Positions 37,764-50,867 are shown, counted from the first letter of the stretch. The stretch: DNA of 64,000 nt from Shewanella corallii (GCF_023349125.1 NZ_JAKIKT010000014.1:1-64000); one strand, 5' to 3'. A program made the numbers and translations. The notes: generated by a model not told the origin, from the letters alone.

Positions 37764-37937
37764 ATGGCTAAAGCTAAAGGTAATCGCGAGAAGATCAAGC
37801 TGGTATCAAGCGCCAAGACTGGTCACTTCTACACTACTGACAAGAACAAGCGTAACATGCCTGAAAAGATGGAGATCAAGAAGTTTGATCCTGTAATCCG
37901 TCAGCACGTTATCTACAAAGAAGCTAAAATCAAGTAA
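37764..37937 (+). CDS. rpmG: 50S ribosomal protein L33
   Basis: A 57-residue ribosomal protein of the large subunit: starts [18 protein letters not shown] and ends YKEAKIK. It lacks the two Cys-x2-Cys pairs of zinc-binding L33, so it is the zinc-free form usual in gammaproteobacteria. It lies 6 bp after rpmB, with GAAGGTG as ribosome binding site inside the end of rpmB, and ends before a strong terminator. Confidence 0.97.
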   Translation: MAKAKGNREKIKLVSSAKTGHFYTTDKNKRNMPEKMEIKKFDPVIRQHVIYKEAKIK

Positions 37938-37959
37938 TTGGTTTTATAGCAGTTCTTGG

Positions 37960-37988
37960 AAAAGCCCCTCTCATGAGGGGCTTTTTTT
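37960..37988 (+). terminator. Terminator of rpmB-rpmG
   Basis: The stem AAAGCCCCTC / GAGGGGCTTT has a 4-base loop and a run of eight T. It lies 23 bp past the rpmG stop. Confidence 0.9.
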
Positions 37989-38082
37989 TCGCCTGCGTTT
38001 CTCCACCTTTTGACCATTTCGCTAACTCACTGTGATCAAACTCTCACTCCAATCTGACTTTGATGCAAACAAATGCTTTTTA

Positions 38083-38121
38083 TCTGCATATTAATGCATT
38101 ATTATTCGGTTTAAATGAATT
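38083..38121 (+). promoter_or_regulatory. Possible pair of ARG boxes (ArgR sites) before argA
   Basis: Box 1 at 38083-38100 (TCTGCATATTAATGCATT) matches the 18-bp ArgR consensus at about 16 positions. Three bases later, 38104-38121 matches at about 13. Paired boxes three bases apart are the normal layout for ArgR hexamer binding. The pair lies 28 bp before the argA start, fitting arginine repression. Confidence 0.5.
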
Positions 38122-38148
38122 TGTATGTTTTTACAGTGAGGTAGTCCA

Positions 38149-39480
38149 TTGAACGCCGCCACCGCGCAGCTGATTGACAGCTTTCGTCATTCTGCCCCCT
38201 ATGTAAATGCCCACAGAGGCAAAACTTTTGTGGTGATGTTGGGAGGAGAAGCCATTGAAACCGGACAATACCGAGCCATCATCAATGATGTTGCGCTGCT
38301 GCATAGCCTGGGGATTCGCCTGGTGCTGGTTCACGGTGCCCGTCCACAGATAGACAGTGAGCTGGCTGAAAGGAGCCTGGAGGCTGGGTTTCATAACGAC
38401 ATCCGGGTAACAGATGAAACTTCCCTCAAGGTTATCAGGCAAGTGTGTGGCGCACTGCAGTTTGATATTACCGCCCGCCTGTCTATGGGCTTATCCAATA
38501 CCCCGATGCAGGGAGCCAAAATCAATGTGGTCAGTGGCAATTTTGTGATTGCTCAGCCCCTGGGAGTGGATGATGGTGTGGACTATTGTCTGTCTGGCCG
38601 TGTTCGTCGTATCGATGTGGAAGGTTTGCAAAGCCAGTTGGACAAACATTGTATTGTGCTGCTTGGACCTATCGCCGCGTCAGTGACCGGCGAGAGCTTT
38701 AACCTGACGGCGGAAGAGGTCGCAACTCAGGTGGCTATTCGGCTTAAAGCTGACAAGATCATTGGCTTTAGCCAACAGCAGGGGTTGTTGGATGATGAAG
38801 GCCAGGTGATCAGTGAAATGATGCCCAATGAAGCCCACGCCTATGTTTCTCAGCCACAGCATAATATTTGCGCCTCAGCCCAGGCGTTTATCGGTGCCAG
38901 CGTAGAAGCCTGCCGCCGTGGTGTGCCCAGATGTCACCTTATCAGCCATCAGGAAGATGGTGCCCTGTTGCAGGAGCTGTTTACCCGGGAGGGAATTGGC
39001 ACCCAGATAGTCACCGAGAGCGCCGAACGCCTGCGCAGAGCCAATATTGCGGACATTGGCGGTGTACTGAATCTTATTCGGCCACTGGAAGAGCAGGGCA
39101 TACTGGTGCGCCGTTCCCGTGAACAGCTGGAGATGGAAATCGAGCAGTTTATGGTGATCGAACGGGACAGCCTGATTATCGGCTGCGCTGCTTTGTATCC
39201 GTTTGAAGAAGATAACGCCGGTGAATTTGCCTGTCTGGTGGTACACCCGGACTATCGGGATGCAGACAGAGGCAGCCTGTTGCTGCAGCAGATCATAGGT
39301 CAGGCCAGAGCCAGAGGTTATGACAGACTGTTCGCGCTGACGACCCGCAGCATTCACTGGTTCCTTGAGCAGGGTTTCAGCATAGTTGAAGTGGACGCTC
39401 TGCCGGCGAAAAAGCAGCAGATTTATAACCTGCAACGCCGTTCAAAAATACTGGCACTGGAGCTGAAAGCGATCGCTTAA
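38149..39480 (+). CDS. argA: N-acetylglutamate synthase (amino-acid acetyltransferase)
   Basis: A 443-residue enzyme, the same length as E. coli ArgA, that acetylates glutamate in the first step of arginine synthesis. The N-terminal amino-acid-kinase-like domain (about 1-285) shows [13 protein letters not shown] and [12 protein letters not shown]. The C-terminal GNAT domain carries [20 protein letters not shown] for acetyl-CoA binding. The start codon is an unusual TTG at 38149, chosen because GTGAGGTAG lies six bases ahead and the N-terminus then fits the family. Feedback inhibition by arginine is expected. Confidence 0.94.
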   Translation: MNAATAQLIDSFRHSAPYVNAHRGKTFVVMLGGEAIETGQYRAIINDVALLHSLGIRLVLVHGARPQIDSELAERSLEAGFHNDIRVTDETSLKVIRQVCGALQFDITARLSMGLSNTPMQGAKINVVSGNFVIAQPLGVDDGVDYCLSGRVRRIDVEGLQSQLDKHCIVLLGPIAASVTGESFNLTAEEVATQVAIRLKADKIIGFSQQQGLLDDEGQVISEMMPNEAHAYVSQPQHNICASAQAFIGASVEACRRGVPRCHLISHQEDGALLQELFTREGIGTQIVTESAERLRRANIADIGGVLNLIRPLEEQGILVRRSREQLEMEIEQFMVIERDSLIIGCAALYPFEEDNAGEFACLVVHPDYRDADRGSLLLQQIIGQARARGYDRLFALTTRSIHWFLEQGFSIVEVDALPAKKQQIYNLQRRSKILALELKAIA

Positions 39481-39545
39481 GTTGACATAATATGTCTTGC
39501 GTGCAAGTCTGAGCTTCCGAAGGGGGTAAATGGGGAAGTCCTGCT

Positions 39546-40055
39546 ATGCATGAACAGACATACGATATTGCGCAACTTAGCAGTACCGGGAATCTGAGTT
39601 TCCTGGTACTGCTGTTGATACTGGCTGGCGTGCTGTTGTTGGTGTGGCGCAAGTCCATGCCGGATGCGGCCAGGAAAGTCTCAGGTACTCTGATGATTGG
39701 CGTCATCCTCATGTTCTCCTGGGTGTGGTACAAGGCGCAAAGCGCCAATATTGCACTGGATATGAAAGAGTTCGAACTGGATGTGCCTTTCTATGGCGTG
39801 ACCTTGCCGCGTACCGATATTTTATCTGCTGGAATTCGCCAGTGGGACCGTAATGAAGAGCCGGGCTTAATGCCGGATCTGCGCAGCAACGGTATAGGTA
39901 TGCCGGGATTTCAGCTGGGTTGGTTCAGACTGAAGGATGGCCGTAAGGCGCTGGTCGCCGGTGGACAGGGTGATTGGGTGGTGATCCCGACCCGTCAGGA
40001 CTATCTGATAATGGTGACGACGGATGATGCCGAGCGACTGATGAAGGCGCTTTGA
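39546..40055 (+). CDS. Membrane protein with C-terminal PH-like domain, unknown function
   Basis: A 169-residue protein with two N-terminal membrane helices (about 17-34 and 45-61) and a soluble C-terminal part of about 100 residues. The end of the protein (alternating strands with RKALVAGGQGDWVVIPT and a final helix TDDAERLMKAL) resembles small bacterial PH-like domains, but I am not sure of the family. GGGGAAG precedes the ATG. It lies 65 bp after argA and may be cotranscribed. Confidence 0.6.
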   Translation: MHEQTYDIAQLSSTGNLSFLVLLLILAGVLLLVWRKSMPDAARKVSGTLMIGVILMFSWVWYKAQSANIALDMKEFELDVPFYGVTLPRTDILSAGIRQWDRNEEPGLMPDLRSNGIGMPGFQLGWFRLKDGRKALVAGGQGDWVVIPTRQDYLIMVTTDDAERLMKAL

Positions 40056-40058
40056 GCC

Positions 40059-40324
40059 AGGGTCTGTTGACCTTTGAAGATGGTTTTTGCAGCACTTTGT
40101 CGTTGTTTTATACAAAGCAACGCGATTGATGTGTAGTTGTTCTACATAAATGAGCGTTAATGCAGTAGAAAGCGACGACAAACGCTGCCCGAAGGGCTCG
40201 GCTATCCGCGCTTTACTCTTTGTTGCCAGGTATTTGCTTAGGCCCACTAGGCGGCACACCTAGCGCCGCGATTAAAGCGCGTCTATCTCGAGCAAAATTC
40301 AACCATGAAAGGTCAACAGACCCT
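40059..40324. mobile_element. MITE-like element with 17-bp terminal inverted repeats (second type)
   Basis: 266 bp without coding capacity. The ends AGGGTCTGTTGACCTTT (40059-40075) and AAAGGTCAACAGACCCT (40308-40324) are perfect inverted repeats. They differ from the element at 763 and 4931, so this is an unrelated family. It sits three bases after the stop codon of the preceding gene. No clear target-site duplication is seen. Its parent transposase is not in the window. Confidence 0.8.
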
Positions 40325-40333
40325 AGAATAACA

Positions 40334-40355
40334 AAGGGAGCCGATTGGCTCCCTT
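40334..40355 (-). terminator. Hairpin after rarD
   Basis: The stem AAGGGAGCC / GGCTCCCTT has a 4-base loop and lies between the rarD stop and the MITE-like element. The following T-run on the minus strand is poor (TTTGTTATTC). Confidence 0.55.
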
Positions 40356-40360
40356 CTTTG

Positions 40361-41269
40361 TTATTGAGTCGCTTTGTTCGATTTGATTTCACGCTTGCGC
40401 TTGTAAACCATATCCATGGTAAAGGCGATTAGTGCCAGCCAGATAAAGCCGAAAGTAATGCTCTTTTCCATATCGAAAGGCTCGCCATACAGCACCACAG
40501 CCAGCATGAACATAATACTTGGGCCAATGTACTGGAAGAAGCCAAGTACGGTCAGAGGGATGCGGATCGCGGCACCGGCAAAACACAACAGAGGAATGGA
40601 GGTAACAATACCGGCTGCTATCAGCAGCAGGTTCATATCCCAGCTGTTGGTCAGCATGTTGGCGCTGGCGTCCTGAGGCATCAGGATAATGTAGCCAATA
40701 GCCAAAGGAACCAGCAGCGCGGTTTCCAGCAGCAGGCCACTCTGAGCATCAATGTTTACCTTCTTACGCAACAGGGCGTAAAGGCCAAAAGAAACAGCAA
40801 GGCCGATGGATACCACAGGTACAGAGCCGAATGAGATCAGCTGAATTGCGACACCAATGGCGGCCAGCGTGACAGCAAGCCACTGCAGTTTACGCAGGCG
40901 CTCGCCCAGAAACACCATGCCCAACATGACGTTAATCAAGGGGTTAATATAGTAGCCCAGGCTGGCATCCAGCATATGGTCATTGTTAACCGCCCAGATG
41001 AACAGCAGCCAGTTACCTGCGATCAACACGGATGTGATGCAAAGAATGCCGAGCTGTTTGGGGTTCTTCAGAACATCACGGACCTTTTTGAAATTACCAA
41101 CAAAGGTCATAAGCAGCATCATAAAGACGAAGGACCAAATGATGCGGTGCAGCAGAATTTCGGTCGCTGACACCTGTTGCAGCAACTTAAAGTAGAGCGG
41201 GGCAAATCCCCAAAGGCTGTATGCGCAAAGGGCCAATGCCACCCCTTTGCGGTGTTCAGTATTTTCCAT
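40361..41269 (-). CDS. rarD: EamA-family transporter RarD
   Basis: A 302-residue inner-membrane protein with ten predicted helices in two EamA repeats. It begins with RKGVALALCAYSLWGFAPLYFKLL and includes EILLHRIIWS, both typical of RarD. The substrate is not established for the family. In E. coli rarD, yigI and recQ are also neighbours, which supports the symbol. The ribosome binding site is weak. Confidence 0.88.
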   Translation of the reverse strand: MENTEHRKGVALALCAYSLWGFAPLYFKLLQQVSATEILLHRIIWSFVFMMLLMTFVGNFKKVRDVLKNPKQLGILCITSVLIAGNWLLFIWAVNNDHMLDASLGYYINPLINVMLGMVFLGERLRKLQWLAVTLAAIGVAIQLISFGSVPVVSIGLAVSFGLYALLRKKVNIDAQSGLLLETALLVPLAIGYIILMPQDASANMLTNSWDMNLLLIAAGIVTSIPLLCFAGAAIRIPLTVLGFFQYIGPSIMFMLAVVLYGEPFDMEKSITFGFIWLALIAFTMDMVYKRKREIKSNKATQ

Positions 41270-41406
41270 GGATATCAGATTCGTTCAGACAAGGCCGGCG
41301 ATTGTAAGGCCTGGCGGTGGAATTGTCAGCAGAAGTGGCGGCATGCTGTACAAATTTCACTGTCTTAAGCTTGTATATACAAGACAAGCTTTTATGAGCT
41401 AAATGC

Positions 41407-41877
41407 TCAGCCAGTTAAATAGGTGCCTGTTCCAAAAGCAATATGTTGTCCTGATTCGTTATGCAGCTCCATTCTGCAAACTGAGACCTTATTGCCGGAG
41501 CGAATCACCTGGCCGGTACCGGTAAACTTTTGTCCACGGCCTGGACGAAGGTAGTCCACCCGCATATCTATGGTACCCAGGGTTTGTAATCTGGCCCTCA
41601 GCTCTTCCTCCTGCCAGTCGTCCCGACCGGCGACCAGCGCAGCGAATGCTGTCAGTCCACCCACAACATCCAATACCGTTGCCGTCACGCCACCATGCAG
41701 GATCTGCTGATGGATATTGCCTATCAATTCAGGCTTCATTTCTACCGTGACCTCGACACCTTCCAGATCATATCGCTGGATTCTCATTCCCAGCAGGTTA
41801 TGGAAAGGGATGTGTTGGTCAAATACCTCAGCCACCATTGCCAGAACTTTCTTTGAGATAGCTTCTGATTGGGACAT
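41407..41877 (-). CDS. yigI: YigI-type hot-dog thioesterase
   Basis: A 156-residue single hot-dog domain. The long central helix begins at LHGGVTATVLDVVGGLTAF, the usual site of the catalytic acid in PaaI-type thioesterases (here Asp in VLDVVG). MRVDYLRPGRG is the conserved strand after it. E. coli YigI hydrolyses medium- and long-chain acyl-CoA. Start at ATG 41877 is preferred over 41910, which adds eleven residues outside the fold. It is next to rarD and recQ, as in E. coli. Confidence 0.82.
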   Translation of the reverse strand: MSQSEAISKKVLAMVAEVFDQHIPFHNLLGMRIQRYDLEGVEVTVEMKPELIGNIHQQILHGGVTATVLDVVGGLTAFAALVAGRDDWQEEELRARLQTLGTIDMRVDYLRPGRGQKFTGTGQVIRSGNKVSVCRMELHNESGQHIAFGTGTYLTG

Positions 41878-42079
41878 ACTTTTCAATCCGTTAAAAAGTG
41901 GGGTTATCACTCTATAACTTCGTGTTGCCAGGCTGCAACCCTATGACCGGATTGAGCAATTACCATTATCTGAATTTGCCGCTGATAGTGCCTGCATTTT
42001 CATCGTCATTGCAGGTAGAATAGGGCGCTTTGGCACCCGTTGAGGGTGTCTGTTTTCGGGGTTGTTTTTCAGGGTCAGC

Positions 42080-43903
42080 ATGCAAGAAAACACACAAATG
42101 TCTCCACAGGATCCCTTCCTGAGCTGTTTGCAACAGGTCTTTGGATATAGGGAATTTCGCGACGGCCAACAGGATGTGATTGAGCGCAGTTGCCGTGGAG
42201 AGGACTGCATGGTGATTATGCCTACAGGCGGAGGTAAGAGCCTGTGTTACCAGCTTCCCGCGCTGATGCTGCCCGGTTTGACCGTGGTGGTCTCTCCCCT
42301 GATATCACTGATGAAGGATCAGGTCGATAGCCTGATCCAAACTGGAATTTCCGCCGCGTTCCTGAATTCAACTCTGCCCAGAGAGCAGGCGATGGAGGTT
42401 TACCGCCAGTTGCGCATGGGGGAGATCAAGCTCCTTTATGTATCGCCTGAAAGACTCATGGGAGGCGATTTTATGGATCGCCTGCACTCATGGAATATCA
42501 GCCTGTTTGCCATTGATGAGGCTCATTGCATCAGTCAGTGGGGCCATGACTTCCGCCCCGAGTACGCGTCCCTGGGCAAGCTTAAGCAGGAATTTCCCCA
42601 TATCCCTTTAATGGCGCTGACTGCGACGGCAGATGAGGCGACCAGAAAAGATATATGCGACCGCTTGAGCATCACGCCTTATACCCTGCTATCCAGTTTT
42701 GACCGGCCCAATATTCGCTACACAGTGGCGGAAAAATTGAATGCTTCCAACCAGCTGCGTCAGTTTATCGAGTCACAGAAAGGTGCCAGCGGCATTATTT
42801 ATTGTGGCAGTCGTCGCCGGGTGGATGAAGTGGCTGAGCGCCTGCGACTGCAGGGTTACAGAGCCGAAGGTTATCACGCGGGCATGACCCAGGATGAACG
42901 CGCCAGTGTGCAGGAGCGTTTTATCAATGATCAGCTGGATATCGTGGTGGCGACAGTGGCCTTTGGGATGGGGATTAACAAGTCCAATGTGCGCTATGTG
43001 GTGCATTATGATATCCCCAAGAGTATCGAGTCCTACTATCAGGAAACCGGTCGTGCCGGTCGTGATGGGATGGAGGCCGAAGCGTTTATGCTGTTCGACC
43101 CGGCGGATATCGGGCGGGTGCGTCATTTGATTGAGCAGCATGAGCCGGGGCCACAGCAACAGGTGGAGCACCATAAATTAAACTCAATGGCAGCTTTTGC
43201 CGAGGCTCAAACCTGTCGCCGTCAGGTATTGCTGCATTACTTTGATGAGAGTGCCAATCAACCCTGCGGCAACTGCGACATCTGTTTGGATCCGCCCAAG
43301 CAGTATGACGGTACTCAGGATGCCCAGAAGGTACTGTCATGTATTTACAGGTTGAATCAGGGGTTTGGTATTAATCACTTGATTGAAGTGTTGCGAGGTT
43401 CCAAGGCTGCCAATGTGGTGGACAGAGGTCATGACAAGCTGTCGACCTGGGGGATAGGTAAAGACAAGAGTCATGAGCATTGGCTCAGTGTGACCCGTCA
43501 GCTTATTCACCTGGGACTGGCCAGTCAGGATATCACCCGGGGCTCCCGGGTCAGACTAAACCCATCGGCCAGACCTGTGCTCAAAGGGGAAGTGGCATTG
43601 ATGTTGGCGGTACCGCGTCTTGCCATTCCGGTCACCACCCGCCGTCGTAATTCAACCAAGGCACCCATCAACTACGACAGAAAACTGTTCGCCCGACTCA
43701 AGGTGCTGCGACGGGCCTTGGCAGAGGAGCATGATGTGCCGCCGTATCTGGTATTCAATGATGCCTCACTGGCAGAAATGGCATCCATGCTGCCCACCAC
43801 CGAAGCGGAAATGCTGGCGGTGAACGGCGTGGGAGAGCGCAAACTTGAGCGCTTTGGCAATGCCTTCCTGGATGAGATTGAATCTTACCTGACCCGAGGC
43901 TAA
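42080..43903 (+). CDS. recQ: ATP-dependent DNA helicase RecQ
   Basis: A 607-residue 3'-5' DNA helicase of the RecF recombination pathway. Walker [13 protein letters not shown] lies near residue 47, the DEAH box with the aromatic loop ([15 protein letters not shown]) near 145, and motif [12 protein letters not shown] near 330. The RQC zinc site uses four Cys (CRR...CGNCDIC, about 375-410). The HRDC domain is at the C-terminus. Start at ATG 42080 follows CAGGGT. The last four bases overlap the converging next gene. Confidence 0.96.
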   Translation: MQENTQMSPQDPFLSCLQQVFGYREFRDGQQDVIERSCRGEDCMVIMPTGGGKSLCYQLPALMLPGLTVVVSPLISLMKDQVDSLIQTGISAAFLNSTLPREQAMEVYRQLRMGEIKLLYVSPERLMGGDFMDRLHSWNISLFAIDEAHCISQWGHDFRPEYASLGKLKQEFPHIPLMALTATADEATRKDICDRLSITPYTLLSSFDRPNIRYTVAEKLNASNQLRQFIESQKGASGIIYCGSRRRVDEVAERLRLQGYRAEGYHAGMTQDERASVQERFINDQLDIVVATVAFGMGINKSNVRYVVHYDIPKSIESYYQETGRAGRDGMEAEAFMLFDPADIGRVRHLIEQHEPGPQQQVEHHKLNSMAAFAEAQTCRRQVLLHYFDESANQPCGNCDICLDPPKQYDGTQDAQKVLSCIYRLNQGFGINHLIEVLRGSKAANVVDRGHDKLSTWGIGKDKSHEHWLSVTRQLIHLGLASQDITRGSRVRLNPSARPVLKGEVALMLAVPRLAIPVTTRRRNSTKAPINYDRKLFARLKVLRRALAEEHDVPPYLVFNDASLAEMASMLPTTEAEMLAVNGVGERKLERFGNAFLDEIESYLTRG

Positions 43904-45663
43904 CCCCGGGCACCTATCTGGTAAAGTTTGACTTCATTGGACTTTTGTCTGGAAACCTGACTCGCCATCGCCCGTTTGACCAGTGAGGTGGAGGTGTCAA
44001 ACTGCTGCATACTGGCGACACCTATGCTGATAATGGCGTGCTTGTGCCAGGGCTGTATGCGGCCGATCAGCTGTTCCATCACCTGCTGTGCCCCCGTGTG
44101 GGAAGTACCTGGCAAGATCACCATCAAAGACTCGGGAGACAGGTAAACCAGCTTGTCCTGCTCTCTGAGTTTGGACTTTATCTTCTCCTCCAGAGTCGGA
44201 AGATCATCTGCCACTGTTGGGCTTAAGCCAAACAATAAAATGGTTAACGGATTCTGAGCCCGCTTGGCGTTGTTCATCGCCAGTTCCAGCACCTGATAGT
44301 GGATTGGCGCACGACTGCTGATGCTGAAGTCGGTGGTGACTTTCTGCTTGCGATAAATCAGCAGGTAAAGACAGGTGGCCGGCAGTATCACGCCCAATAT
44401 GACCAGTACCCACATCCAGCCCAGCGGAATCAGAATAGCCGATTCATTAACACTCGTTGGCTCCGCACTTTGCTCCCGGTTCAGCCGTGCCTTGTATTGA
44501 ACAAACCTGATATCAGCCAATTGCTTGTTGGCTAGTTGCGCTGCCTGGAAAGCCAATTGCAGATTGTCGTATGCCAGCTGGGCCTCGCCTCTGTTTTCGT
44601 AATAATCGCTGAGGGTCAGATAAAGTTGCTGCAGGTAGCCCTGCTGTCCCATTTGCTGTGCGGTATTGATGGCGGCCAGCGTATAGTCGACAGCTTCTGC
44701 AGTGTTACCTTGTTCGAACTTAATGTCGGCCAATAACCTGTTGGTTTGCATTATGCTCAAACGCTGACGGAATCTGACGAAGGTCGACAGGCTTTGCTGC
44801 GCAAGTTCTTCAGCTTTGCTGAAATTGCCTTTCTCCACTTCGATGGAGGCTATGATGGCGTAACTGTAGGCTTGCTCCAGTTGAGTGGATAAAGTGGGCA
44901 GTAATTGCTTGCCTTCATTCAGCAGATTTTCGCTGGCGCTGTAGTCACCGGCGTCTCTCAGCATTCTTGCTGCATTCAGCAGCAGGATATGGCGAACCTT
45001 ACCTTTGGCATCATCCTGCTCCAGCGCCCGATAAGCGTACTGTACCGCTTGCAGCAGGTCACCGCTGGCATACAAAAGGTTACCCATTGCACTTAATAAG
45101 TAGGCTTGTGGAGGCCAGGTCCAGGAGTTTTCCTGGGTGTGGTACTGCTCGGCAACATCAAGTGCCAGCCTCAGGTCTTCCATCGCAGGAAGATAGTTTT
45201 CCTGATCTGTATCCAACTGGCCGCGCATACGCAGGAGATTGGCAAGCGCCTGTGGCTGTTTGAATTGCTTGGCCTGAGCGATACCGGTTTCCAGTAATGG
45301 CATTGCTGATTTGAAATCGCCGGTACTGGCTTGTCCTTCCGCTTCACAGGCATTGAAGTAGGGAACGGCTTGCTCAAGATCATGCTTTTTTGCGTTAACC
45401 CTCCCCAGTGAGGCCAGCTGAATGGCTGCCTGGTATTCGCCTTGCTGGATCAGAAGCTCGCACTTGAGCATTTGCAGTCTGACAGCATGAATTGGCGGTG
45501 ATGAGGGGGAGAGCTGATTCTCCAGTTCAGAGATCTGCTGTTGGGCCAACGAGGGAGACTGATAAACCAGTTGATTGAGCTGATCCATCTTGCTCATGGC
45601 CGCATGTGCGCCCATGCCTGTAATACTCAGGATGATCCCGAGAATGAAGGCGTATAAATCCAT
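43900..45663 (-). CDS. TPR protein with transmembrane helix and degenerate GGDEF domain
   Basis: A 587-residue membrane protein. An N-terminal signal anchor (about 1-22) is followed by TPR-like helical repeats (about 30-400), a membrane helix (about 412-435) and a C-terminal cytoplasmic domain of about 150 residues. This last part resembles a diguanylate cyclase fold, ending in [11 protein letters not shown], a typical late GGDEF-domain strand. However, the GGDEF signature itself is replaced ([12 protein letters not shown]), so it should not make cyclic di-GMP. It may be a sensor that signals by protein contact. GGAG precedes the ATG. It overlaps recQ by 4 bp in a convergent arrangement. Confidence 0.75.
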   Translation of the reverse strand: MDLYAFILGIILSITGMGAHAAMSKMDQLNQLVYQSPSLAQQQISELENQLSPSSPPIHAVRLQMLKCELLIQQGEYQAAIQLASLGRVNAKKHDLEQAVPYFNACEAEGQASTGDFKSAMPLLETGIAQAKQFKQPQALANLLRMRGQLDTDQENYLPAMEDLRLALDVAEQYHTQENSWTWPPQAYLLSAMGNLLYASGDLLQAVQYAYRALEQDDAKGKVRHILLLNAARMLRDAGDYSASENLLNEGKQLLPTLSTQLEQAYSYAIIASIEVEKGNFSKAEELAQQSLSTFVRFRQRLSIMQTNRLLADIKFEQGNTAEAVDYTLAAINTAQQMGQQGYLQQLYLTLSDYYENRGEAQLAYDNLQLAFQAAQLANKQLADIRFVQYKARLNREQSAEPTSVNESAILIPLGWMWVLVILGVILPATCLYLLIYRKQKVTTDFSISSRAPIHYQVLELAMNNAKRAQNPLTILLFGLSPTVADDLPTLEEKIKSKLREQDKLVYLSPESLMVILPGTSHTGAQQVMEQLIGRIQPWHKHAIISIGVASMQQFDTSTSLVKRAMASQVSRQKSNEVKLYQIGARG

Positions 45664-45819
45664 TTAACGCTCCGGGAGAAAGAGGAATGTGCAAATTGCT
45701 CCCATCATGGTAACAAGGTTTGCAGAAATTTTGCAGGCTGAGATCAATTTTACCTCCACCGGAGAGATCTAATGAATTATCAATGCGACCAAAGTTTCTG
45801 CAACTTGAACAAAATTTGG

Positions 45820-45848
45820 TTGACACCTTTTAGCCCAGCGGGTTAAAA
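45820..45848 (+). promoter_or_regulatory. Promoter of the leu operon
   Basis: TTGACA (45820-45825) is a perfect -35 and TTAAAA (45843-45848) a fair -10, separated by 17 bp. Transcription would start near 45855, about 40 bp before the leader peptide. Confidence 0.6.
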
Positions 45849-45893
45849 GTTAATCGTTATCTTAACCGTAAACTGAAAATAGATACTAACTTA

Positions 45894-45962
45894 ATGCATA
45901 ACTTTTCAACTCAGTTGCTACTAAACCTACTCATTCTGGCACCAGAAGCGCGGAAGGTTTAA
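45894..45962 (+). CDS. leuL: leu operon leader peptide
   Basis: A 22-codon frame from ATG 45894 to TAA 45960-45962. It contains six leucine codons in an eight-codon stretch (LLLNLLIL, encoded by TTG, CTA, CTA, CTA, CTC and CTG, broken only by Asn and Ile). This is the hallmark of a leucine attenuation leader: scarcity of charged tRNA-Leu stalls the ribosome there. It precedes a terminator hairpin and leuA. The rare CTA codon is used three times, which would sharpen the response. Confidence 0.88.
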   Translation: MHNFSTQLLLNLLILAPEARKV

Positions 45963-45993
45963 TCATGGTTAAGTGTTAACACCCAAATTCCAT

Positions 45994-46024
45994 AACCCCG
46001 CGCAAATGTCGCGGGGTTTTTTTT
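45994..46024 (+). terminator. Leucine attenuator terminator
   Basis: The 9-bp stem AACCCCGCG / CGCGGGGTT has a 7-base loop and eight T (46017-46024). It lies between leuL and leuA. The upstream GTTAA...TTAAC segment (about 45968-45980) can pair with itself and may belong to a competing structure. Confidence 0.85.
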
Positions 46025-46064
46025 GTCTCCTGAGCAGTGGAGATACAGGGCAGTGGAGAAGGAT

Positions 46065-48717
<2,653 letters not shown>

Positions 48718-48718
<1 letters not shown>

Positions 48719-50184
48719 TGACTGACAATACACAAGCCTCGAATACCCAAGCTGCTAATAACCCAGTGCCTAGAACCCTGTATGAAAAAATCTGGGACAG
48801 CCATTTGGTGACTGAGCCCGATGGAGAGGCTCCGATCCTCTACGTTGATCGTCATCTGGTACATGAGGTGACCTCGCCTCAGGCTTTCAGCGGGTTAAAG
48901 GCCGCGGGTCGTCCTGTGCGTGCACCTCAAAAAACCTTTGCCACTATGGACCACAACACCTCCACCAAGAGTGCCAGTCTGGATGCTCTGAGCCCCATGG
49001 CCCGTACTCAGGTGGAAACCCTGGCGCAGAACTGCAAAGAGTTCGGCATTCGCCTGTATGACATTCACCATCCCAATCAGGGTATTGTTCATGTGATGGG
49101 GCCTGAGCTGGGCATTACTCTGCCGGGCACTGTGATTGTATGTGGCGATTCCCACACTGCTACCCATGGCGCTTTTGGCGCGCTGGCCTTCGGTATTGGT
49201 ACCTCTGAGGTAGAGCATGTGCTGGCGACTCAAACCTTGCGTCAACTGAAAGCCAAAACCATGAAGATTGAGGTTAAAGGCAAAGTAGGTGAGGGCATTA
49301 CAGCCAAAGATATTGTGTTGGCCATTATCGGCAAGATAGGTATGGATGGCGGCACTGGCCATGTGGTGGAGTTCTGCGGTGAAGCGATTCGCGATCTTTC
49401 CATGGAAGGTCGTATGACCCTGTGCAATATGGCCATTGAAATGGGCGCCAAGGCCGGGCTGGTGGCACCTGATGCCAAAACAGTGGCCTATCTGGAAGGC
49501 CGCGAGTTTGCGCCATCAGGCGATGCCTGGCAGCAGGCGGTGGAAGCCTGGCAGGCATTGAAAACAGATGATGGTGCCAGCTTCGATGCTGTGGTTGAGC
49601 TCAAGGGAGAAGACATTGCGCCGCAACTGACCTGGGGAACCAATCCCGGACAGGTGGTTGCAATTGATCAGCCTGTGCCCAACCCCAGAGATCATATTGA
49701 TGCCTCAGTACGGGATTCCATGGAGAAAGCCCTCAATTATATTGGGCTGGAAGCCGGTACCCGTATGACAGATGTCGCCATCAACAAGGTGTTTATTGGT
49801 TCCTGTACCAACTCCCGCATTGAGGATCTGCGTGCTGCCGCTGCCCAAATCAAAGGTGGCAAGGTGGCAAATGGTGTAACGGCCATCGTGGTGCCGGGTT
49901 CGGGACAGGTCAAACTGCAGGCTGAAGCTGAAGGTCTGGATAAGCTGTTTGTGGCTGCCGGTTTTGAGTGGCGTTTGCCAGGTTGTTCCATGTGTCTGGC
50001 GATGAATGATGACAGATTGGAGGCGGGCGATCGTTGCGCATCAACCAGTAACCGTAACTTCGAAGGGCGTCAGGGGCGGGGCAGCCGTACCCACCTGGTG
50101 AGCCCGGCTATGGCTGCGGCTGCCGCTATTGCCGGTCGCTTTGTCGATATTCGTCAACCTTCACAGACAGCTACCGGAGCCTGA
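48718..50184 (+). CDS. leuC: 3-isopropylmalate dehydratase large subunit
   Basis: A 488-residue aconitase-family subunit carrying the [4Fe-4S] cluster. The cluster cysteines are in [20 protein letters not shown] and GCSMCLAMN. With LeuD it isomerises 2- to 3-isopropylmalate. The N-terminus has about 20 Asn/Thr/Ala-rich residues ahead of the usual [11 protein letters not shown] start, so the true start could be later than 48718; the TGATG overlap with leuB favours 48718. Confidence 0.96.
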
Positions 50185-50186
50185 TC

Positions 50187-50792
50187 ATGCAAGCATTTAC
50201 TCAACATATAGGTTTGGCTGTGGTGCTGGATAATGCCAACGTGGACACAGACCAGATTATTCCTAAGCAGTTTTTGTCCAAAGTGACCCGTGACGGTTTT
50301 GGTGTGCACCTGTTCCATGACTGGCGTTATCTGGATGACGCCGGCGAGCAACCCAATCCTGATTTTGTGATGAACAAACCCAGATTTGAAGGGGCATCCA
50401 TTATGCTGGCCCGTGAGAACTTTGGTTGCGGCTCCAGCCGGGAGCATGCTCCCTGGGCGCTGGCAGATTACGGACTGCGGGTGATCATTGCTCCCAGCTT
50501 TGCCGATATTTTCTATGGTAACTCCATTAATAATGGTTTGCTGCCGGTGGCACTTGCTGAAGAGCAGGTTCAGCTGATTATGGATGAAGTGATGGCGGCA
50601 GAGGGCGCGGCTGTCACTGTGGATCTCGAGTCCCAGATTGTGACTTCGCCTTCGGGGTCCCAGTTTGTGTTTGAAATCGCTCCTTCTGCCCGTCATAAGC
50701 TGCTTAATGGCCTGGATGCTGTGGGCCTGACTCTGGAGCACAGCGATGCGATAGCTGGATACGAAACTCAAGTCCCTGCCTGGAGACAATAG
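50187..50792 (+). CDS. leuD: 3-isopropylmalate dehydratase small subunit
   Basis: A 201-residue partner of LeuC and last gene of the operon. Conserved blocks are [22 protein letters not shown] and [15 protein letters not shown], the latter contributing active-site contacts. It lies two bases after the leuC stop. A terminator follows at 50829. Confidence 0.97.
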   Translation: MQAFTQHIGLAVVLDNANVDTDQIIPKQFLSKVTRDGFGVHLFHDWRYLDDAGEQPNPDFVMNKPRFEGASIMLARENFGCGSSREHAPWALADYGLRVIIAPSFADIFYGNSINNGLLPVALAEEQVQLIMDEVMAAEGAAVTVDLESQIVTSPSGSQFVFEIAPSARHKLLNGLDAVGLTLEHSDAIAGYETQVPAWRQ

Positions 50793-50828
50793 TCAGGCGT
50801 ACGCGTGTACCACGCCTGTTCGCTGAAC

Positions 50829-50867
50829 AAGCTGCATGAGCCCAGGCTTATGCAGCTTTTTCTTTTT
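50829..50867 (+). terminator. Terminator of the leu operon
   Basis: The stem AAGCTGCAT / ATGCAGCTT has a 12-base loop and a T-rich tail (TTTTTCTTTTTT). Confidence 0.85.

Noticed and set aside
41367-41391. Palindrome CTTGTATATACAAG within an AAGCTTG / CAAGCTT inverted repeat upstream of rarD
   Set aside because: Could be an operator, but it matches no known site and is not repeated, so it was not listed as a feature.
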